Shown here in pieces: positions 32,959 to 38,325 of a stretch of DNA of 38,325 nucleotides (positions are counted from its first letter, which is position 1; each line of letters opens with the position of its first letter). The notes beneath the pieces were generated by a model. The model saw only the letters and a program-made list of their open reading frames with translations, was not told the origin of the DNA and searched no databases. The position numbers were made by a program, and so were the translations under genes. Source of the DNA: Rhizopus sp. PT2906 (lineage: Eukaryota; Mucoromycota; Mucoromycetes; Mucorales; Rhizopodaceae); contig JAMYHX010000422.1 in assembly GCA_025529335.1 (NCBI GenBank), forward strand, positions 1 through 38,325. The letters run 5' to 3'.

Positions 32959-33454
32959 TTGTTAATGTAAAAGTGGAAGAGAAAGAGCAATAGGAAGGTT
33001 GAAACAAATTGTGCAAGCGTGAATATAAAGTCCGCAAATCAGCTCTTGTGGGGAGGATATAAAGTAGTTGATTTAAGGCAAACCTCAGTCTCTTTTTCTC
33101 TTTCTTTTTATTTCCCCTCTTTATCTATCAAACTATTGATGTCGTTTTTCTTTTGGTTCATTGAAGATAAATGTTTTATGTGCAGGACTTCAAGATAATT
33201 TTTTAATTACCCTTTTTTTGTTACCTTTGTGAAAATGTACGTTTGTTGTTTAATTGTCTCTTTATTTTTTGGCTCTACTACTGTCAATAAGTCTATATTC
33301 AAGTCGATACTTTGTGTATTCTATTGTCTCTTTGGTATTGTATATTTTATGGTGACTGCTTGGATTCAAATGCACTTTTTTTTTGTCGCGTTTAAATTTT
33401 TTCAGAGCTCTTTTTTTCTTTCTTTTTCTTTCTTTTTTTTTTCAGCTTTCAATC
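32959..33454. promoter_or_regulatory. divergent VPS16/nucleoporin promoter region
   Basis: A stretch of 496 bp between the VPS16 and Nup155-like ATGs. It is AT- and pyrimidine-rich, with a strong CT/T tract (33407-33442) just before the nucleoporin start. Short hydrophobic frames in it come from T-rich composition. No specific binding site recognised. Confidence 0.5.
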
Positions 33455-36400
33455 ATGGAGACAAGTTGTTTAGAAAAAGCTTTTAATGCGATTGAGGAAG
33501 CATCAGTGACCTTGGAAAGTAGAAGCATCATTGACCGCCAATTTCCAGACTTGACTCAGACATTTTCAAGTACAACAAAAAACAACTTACAAAGCTATAA
33601 ATATTTATCTTTTCTTTGTAGATCACTTTGTATATGAAAAAACAACAGACACAAAAGTGAAGCCTATTGCATTAAAGAACAGTGTAAACATGCCGATTAT
33701 AGGCATTGAAGGAATCAACCAATGTAAGTTAATTTTCATTTCTTATGAGGTAGTCTCATTTTGCTTGCTTTTAGTAAAACCAGATAGTCCCTCTGGTATT
33801 GCACCTAAAATCAGCAAGGCTTATTTTGCAGTTGGAAAATGCCTTTATCTGTGGGACTATGTTAATAGGTAATACACACATATAACATGCATATGCATAT
33901 ACACGTAAAGGACTCATATTTGTCAAAACAGTAATAATATAAGTATTTATGAAGAAGAGGATGATATCATCGGTATTGGATTTGCACCACCCAAGCCAGA
34001 TGTATTTAATAGCGAGAAGATATGTCAACTATTGATTGTCTCTACTCTGTCTTTTGTAAAGATCATTGCTATTAGTGAAGACCTTATTGATGGCGTACGA
34101 TTCCACAAGACTGATATGTACACTAGCACATCTGGAGTTAATATGAAAACAATTCTTGGTACAAATAATGGACGTATATTCATGCTAGGAAACGATGGAA
34201 ATGTTTGGGAATTAGACTATAGAGTAAGCTATCAAGGCATTAAAAACAAGCTCATTAATTATACTACATAGCAAAGTGAAGGATGGTTTACTGGTAAATG
34301 CTCAAAGAGATTGCACTCTTCAGGTTTATTTTCTGCTTTATTCTTATCCATGAACGATCCTGTTATCCAACTTACTGTTGATGAGACTGGGAGAATTCTA
34401 TATCAACTAACAGCGCACTCCCATATCATCGTTACTTATCTGGGCAAAAGTGGACAAGGTTATCAACCAATAATCACTTATACCAAATCACAAGAAACTG
34501 CAAGGCTAATGTGCCCTAACCTACCTTCACTTGATAATTTCAGAATCGCTTCAATTCATCCAGTATCTCCTTGTGAATCCAGAGCATATCAACTTGTTGC
34601 CGTCACGTCATCTGGTCACCGTCTATATTACAGCTACCATAAACAAGGAAGCAATCTAATGGCTGAGGGTATCCCAAGTGATCTTACCCTCATACACGTA
34701 CGCTCTCCTCCAAGCATGATTCCAGGACAAATTTCAAAGACCCTATACAAGGATGGTGTCATGACACTTGTATACAACAACGAGCAAAAACAATCCATCT
34801 TTACGATTTCTCCTGATTTAGGCAAATTAACAAAGAGTACCGCAATCGGTCGACCTGAACTTGTTGAATTTGTTGACGAAACGACTGTTCCAGGAAGTAT
34901 TGTTGCTATTGCTGAATCACATTGCGCCGAATATCAATTGAATGAACTATCTGCTCATTATACTGCTCCAACTAGACAATTACTCGTTTTGACAACATGC
35001 GGATTATGTGTGTTGGCAAAGCAAAGGCCTATTGACATGTTATTTGGACTTGTTTCAGGAACCTATGAGGATACAGCTATGCGAATCAATCACTTTAGAG
35101 AATTTTTGACCCACTTTGGATACTCCAACTCTTGTGCTATGTCGCTTGGCCTTGTTACTTCCTATAATAGTAACTTATACAAAACAAACTCATCTGCACC
35201 TGCTACTTCACAAATAATTACGACTGTTACTGCTCTTTTACAAGAACTCAGTGGTATTCCTTCAGATCTGTCTTTGCATGAACAACAGTATACTAGTCGG
35301 CATGATGGTTTGGCTCTATTCTTGCATCGCACCATTCGTTCTGTTTGGGATAAACCATTCTTTAGTGAAGTATTTATTGATGGCAAACTCGCATACGTAA
35401 ATGCAACCAAAAAAACAGATCTGTTGGATATTCAGACTATACTAAGGAATCTTATTGTATTCATGCAAAGGTACAAACATGTTTATTTGTATATTTTTTA
35501 TCTAATGGTTATGCTTTAGCTACCCGGCGTTGTTCCCAAAAGCTAATACCAACGCAGAAGAAAAGTCCATAAAGAATATGTATGAGCTTGCAGTTTATGT
35601 TACCGAGGCGATTGCTTTCTTTGTCTATTTGATTGATACTGGTGACATTGCATTTATCACTCAAAACCTGAAAGCAGAATTTAAAGAACATCTGAAGACA
35701 GCTAGTTTAAGACAGTTACTTACAACAAACGGACGACCTCTTGTACGTGAATTAACAGGATCACTCATTGAATACACGTTCAAAAGACAAAACTATGATA
35801 CAGAATATGTTATCAGCATCCTTCAACAAAACTGTGGTGCTTTCTGCGACGCAAGTGTGGTTCTCCTTCATCGTGCAACATACGACATTTATTCTGCTCG
35901 GTCCGCTCCTAGTAGTCAAACCAAAGCTATATTGAATAACGCATTGAACATATTACAGAGAATTGCAGGACAAATTCCTGCTTCAAGCTTAGCCGAAATA
36001 TCTAAAGAATTTGCATCTCAAAATTATTCTGTGTATGGTATCAACATAGCATTGACATGTGCTAAAGCACGTGACCCCAACAATGCGACAAATGGGCTTT
36101 TGAAAGCTGGATATACTCCCAACGAGGTTACAGTAGAACTATTCAAAGCCAAACAGCCTTTTTACGACATTGTGTTTGATTTACTCCTGGATGTCACTAG
36201 ACAAGTTCCAGATAGTACTTTTAATGACTTAAAAAAAAATGCTTATGCAGCTGCCTTCAATTCTCAGGATATTGCGTTTCACTACTACATCTACGAAAAG
36301 TTTATGAATAATGGTATTGATGGAGAGCTCATTAAGGTATCTGTACATAACATTCATATCAAGTGTTATTTACTAACTTTGAAATATATTTCAGACATCA

Positions 36401-36734
36401 CCAGCTTATCTTGAAGAATTTTTGAGCAGACAACCTTACTCGTATAAACGTCTCAGACTTCTTGCCAAATATTACAAAGAACACGAAGAGTTCGAAAAAG
36501 CTGCCAACGTATACATTCAATTGGCACAAGCACAGTAAATACGTTTAATAGTAACCTCTTTTTTTGCTGGTCTTGCTAACAAAACTGAATAGGGAAGTGA
36601 CCAATGAAGAGCGTTCTCAATACCTGGCAAACGCTTCTATTTGCGCAAGAAGTGTTACTGCCCCTGCAAAGCAGTACGAAAAATATCATTTATTACAAAC
36701 AGTAAATCAATTAGATCCTACACAAAACCAATAA
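33455..36734 (+). CDS. NUP155: Nup155/Nup170-family nucleoporin, C-terminally truncated
   Basis: Inner-ring scaffold nucleoporin. Eight exons give 966 residues (introns 33570-33621, 33724-33774, 33869-33931, 34224-34271, 35471-35519, 36337-36394, 36535-36592). The N-terminal propeller is well matched: GIAPKISKAYFAVGKCLYLW, DIIGIGFAPPKPDVF, TILGTNNGRIFMLGNDGNVW and EGWFTGKCSKRLHSSGLFSA; later AYQLVAVTSSGHRLYYSYH and LIHVRSPPSM. The alpha-solenoid runs through YSYKRLRLLAKYYKEHEEFE and EERSQYLANASICARSV. At the point where relatives continue for about 400 more residues, this ORF ends after LLQTVNQLDPTQNQ. A MULE-like element begins about 100 bp further on. The true 3' part may have been displaced or lost. 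Confidence 0.9.
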
Positions 36735-37067
36735 ATACCTTCATTACATTTTTTTACACAATTCAAATTTTCTTGTGATGCTTACATGCTTACATGCTAA
36801 AGCAGTAAAGGAGCAATAGCTAACAATTACTATTGGCGAACACTATAGACACGCTAAATGTTGGCACTAAACTCTGTTCCTGAAGATGATCTTTTCTAAT
36901 TCTTTTTGAGTCTCGGTAAGGTCGCAATTGAATCTGATAATTATGCTGAAAAAAATCTAGGGAAACACTACGCACACGCGAAAATAAAATTAGTGTGACG
37001 TATACATGATTTTTTCTCTTATATACACGCGAAAACGCTATGGACACACCAGAACAAGAGGCTTTAT
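36735..37067. repeat. subterminal region of MULE with three 16-nt motif copies
   Basis: Non-coding sequence between the nucleoporin stop and the OTU reading frame. A short tandem duplication (GCTTACAT twice) lies near 36780-36795. Three related 16-mers follow: AACACTATAGACACGC (36839-36854), AACACTACGCACACGC (36964-36979) and AACGCTATGGACACAC (37034-37049), all in one orientation. This resembles the subterminal repeats that Mutator-type transposases bind. The outer end and the target-site duplication cannot be fixed from one side. Confidence 0.5.
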
Positions 37068-38325
37068 TTATTTGTTGTCTTTTATGCCATTTTTTATACA
37101 TGTTGGCTCATATAATAGCGACAATCGTGGCCAAATTAACTTTCTATATTTCTTTTCAAAACCGATTAGATACCAGTGCTGCATTTCGACCTGCCTAAGG
37201 AACAACATAATTAGCTTAAAAGTCTCTGGTAGTTCGGATCTAAATGGCAGGTACAATGTATTGCCTACTGTTTCAGAGTATACAGCTACAGATCTGCTAT
37301 ATACATCTGCAACTAATTGTGGACAATCCAAAGAGTCGAACCAACAGTCAGGCGGAGGAGCAGGATCGTAATTGTTAAGGATTCTTTCTACATTGGCAAT
37401 GTTCATTTTATCTACAAATTTCAAATTACCTTAGCATCCAGTTCAAAAAAAAGTACGTTGCATGTATACCTTTGTATATGCCATGCTTGTGCAAATCGAA
37501 CCATTCCTTCATTTCTTGCTTAACTCTCATGCGAGAGTTTTCGTCGCCATATATTGCTTGTGCAATACACCTAAACCCACAATTGCCATCTGCAATTGGA
37601 TCGAGTACCAAAGTCATTTTACTCTTCTGGGAATCCTTGATGTCTAAAACACTTATCGGTCTAATTCTAATTTTTAACGATTCCATATCTCTAGCAACGG
37701 ATAATACATTAGTATAAAGAATATGAATGAATTTGCTCTTCATATTAAACTGTTTGAGCTTTACTTTTCGTGCTGTTTATTCTTTCTTGCTTCTTCTAGC
37801 GCCTCACGTTTCGCTTTCTTCGCTTCATTCTTTTCAATTCTTTCTAGCAGTATATCTCTGCGCTTCGTTCCTTTTGGCCGTTCTTTGTTTTTTTCGTTTA
37901 CAACAGGCGGAAGTACATTGTTGAGGTTTTTTGCCTGCTTTTCTGTAATGACTTTTTCGAAACTGTCAATCATGTCTTGTTTATCCTGTATTGAAGCAAA
38001 GGACTCGAAAAGTTTCAGTGCTTTTATAACAGTTGGATAAAGTGATGGTTCAAAAATGGTTGAAGAAACTGTGTTGTATAGATCTATTTTATGAAAGAGA
38101 AAGAGTGAGTCAAAACTGGTTTTCTTTCCATTGAATAAACTCTTCTAGAGTCCGTTTATACTGTGTCGTCATATATCTTGATATTTGATACCTTCTGTAG
38201 TATTATCTTGCAAGAAATTTTCCGCTTCAAATGCTTTTTCCTCTTCTTCTTGTTGTATTTAGCACTGATATTGACTTATAGAGTATTCAAAGAGCTTATC
38301 ATAATTTGTACAGTACCTGTCCAAA
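36839..38325 (-). mobile_element. partial Mutator-like element (MULE) with OTU domain
   Basis: The element occupies the right end of the window and runs off its edge. Its minus-strand gene carries a transposase C-terminal tail and an OTU protease-like domain, with subterminal repeats beyond the 3' end of the gene. MULEs with captured OTU-type cysteine protease domains are known in plants and fungi. The catalytic transposase core would lie to the right of 38325. Confidence 0.55.
37068..38097 (-). CDS. MULE transposase tail fused to OTU-like cysteine protease (5' end outside or decayed)
   Basis: Three exons fit together in frame: from about 38097 to 37765, 37690-37470 and 37429-37068 (introns 37691-37764 and 37430-37469). 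The first has EPSLYPTVIKALKLFESFAS and NNVLPPVVNEKNKERPKGTK, the basic linker found after SWIM-type fingers in MULE transposases. Splicing across 37691-37764 removes a stop and joins this tail to the OTU part: VLDPIADGNCGFRCIAQAIY with the catalytic Asp-Gly-Asn-Cys, then PPPDCWFDSLDCPQLVADVY and MQHWYLIGFEKK with the probable His. Without that splice the OTU frame could start alone at ATG 37743. Right of about 38100, plausible coding phrases are broken by stops. Whether the protein is active is unknown. Confidence 0.6.

Noticed and set aside
1..38325. tRNA, rRNA, CRISPR or bacterial-type operon features
   Set aside because: No cloverleaf or A/B-box pair, no regularly spaced repeats, and the split-gene structure is eukaryotic.

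Overview
The window is nuclear DNA from a fungus. It is AT-rich and carries about 20 genes. Nearly all are split by short introns of 37-67 nt with GTAAG-like donors, CTAAC/CTAAT-like branch sequences and TAG/CAG acceptors. Coding starts are often preceded by pyrimidine-rich tracts. A septin, an NPR3-type GATOR1 subunit, an arrestin-type adaptor, an Inp2/vezatin-like protein and FHIP argue for a fungus. The decayed transposons (a MULE with an OTU tail, a Helitron-type zinc-finger piece, a TnpB/Fanzor-like zinc ribbon, a Tc1-like DDE tail) suggest an early-diverging lineage such as Mucoromycota. That placement is inference. The gene models come from hand splicing. For every complete gene the proposed exons add up to a whole number of codons and keep the family motifs in frame.

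Layout. 1-1170: an intronless ERCC1/Rad10 gene bounded by poly-T and poly-A, facing a P5-type ATPase (1170-3403, minus) that stops just before its phosphorylation motif. 5098-7368: APC amino-acid permease. 7540-7915 (minus): FKBP12, divergent from a CHORD/CS Hsp90 co-chaperone (8983-10159) whose upstream region holds a perfect heat-shock-element palindrome. 10350-10930: fossil Helitron plus Fanzor-like sequence. 11148-12880: arrestin-domain protein, whose stop lies 2 bp from that of Ecdysoneless/SGT1 (12883-14812, minus). 15102-18886: FHIP, a dynein-adaptor protein. 18941-20050 (minus): mitochondrial rRNA 2'-O-methyltransferase. 20126-21546 (minus): Cdc12-like septin. 21800-22087: Tc1-like fossil. 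22196-23232 (minus): UBE2J/Ubc6. 23236-23801: decayed gene. 23955-24364: mitochondrial acyl carrier protein. 24618-25184 (minus): bHLH factor, divergent from NPR3 (25427-27355). 27413-32958 (minus): a tight tandem VPS16, vezatin/Inp2-like, COPI-associated membrane protein. 33455-36734: Nup155/Nup170, which ends about 400 residues early next to a MULE-OTU transposon that runs off the right edge.

Much of the gene content serves membrane traffic and organelle positioning (FHIP, VPS16, vezatin-like, COPI-associated protein, arrestin, UBE2J, NPR3, P5 ATPase). These are housekeeping genes, not an obvious co-regulated cluster. I see no new multi-gene defence or metabolic system. The points most worth a second look are: the ERCC1/ATPase junction; the nucleoporin truncated at a MULE; an intron in the vezatin-like gene bounded by target-site-like direct repeats with a perfect palindrome inside; a 14-nt microexon followed by a GC-AG intron in VPS16; the Helitron/Fanzor mosaic; and two promoter motifs (HSE, E-box) that fit the genes they flank.
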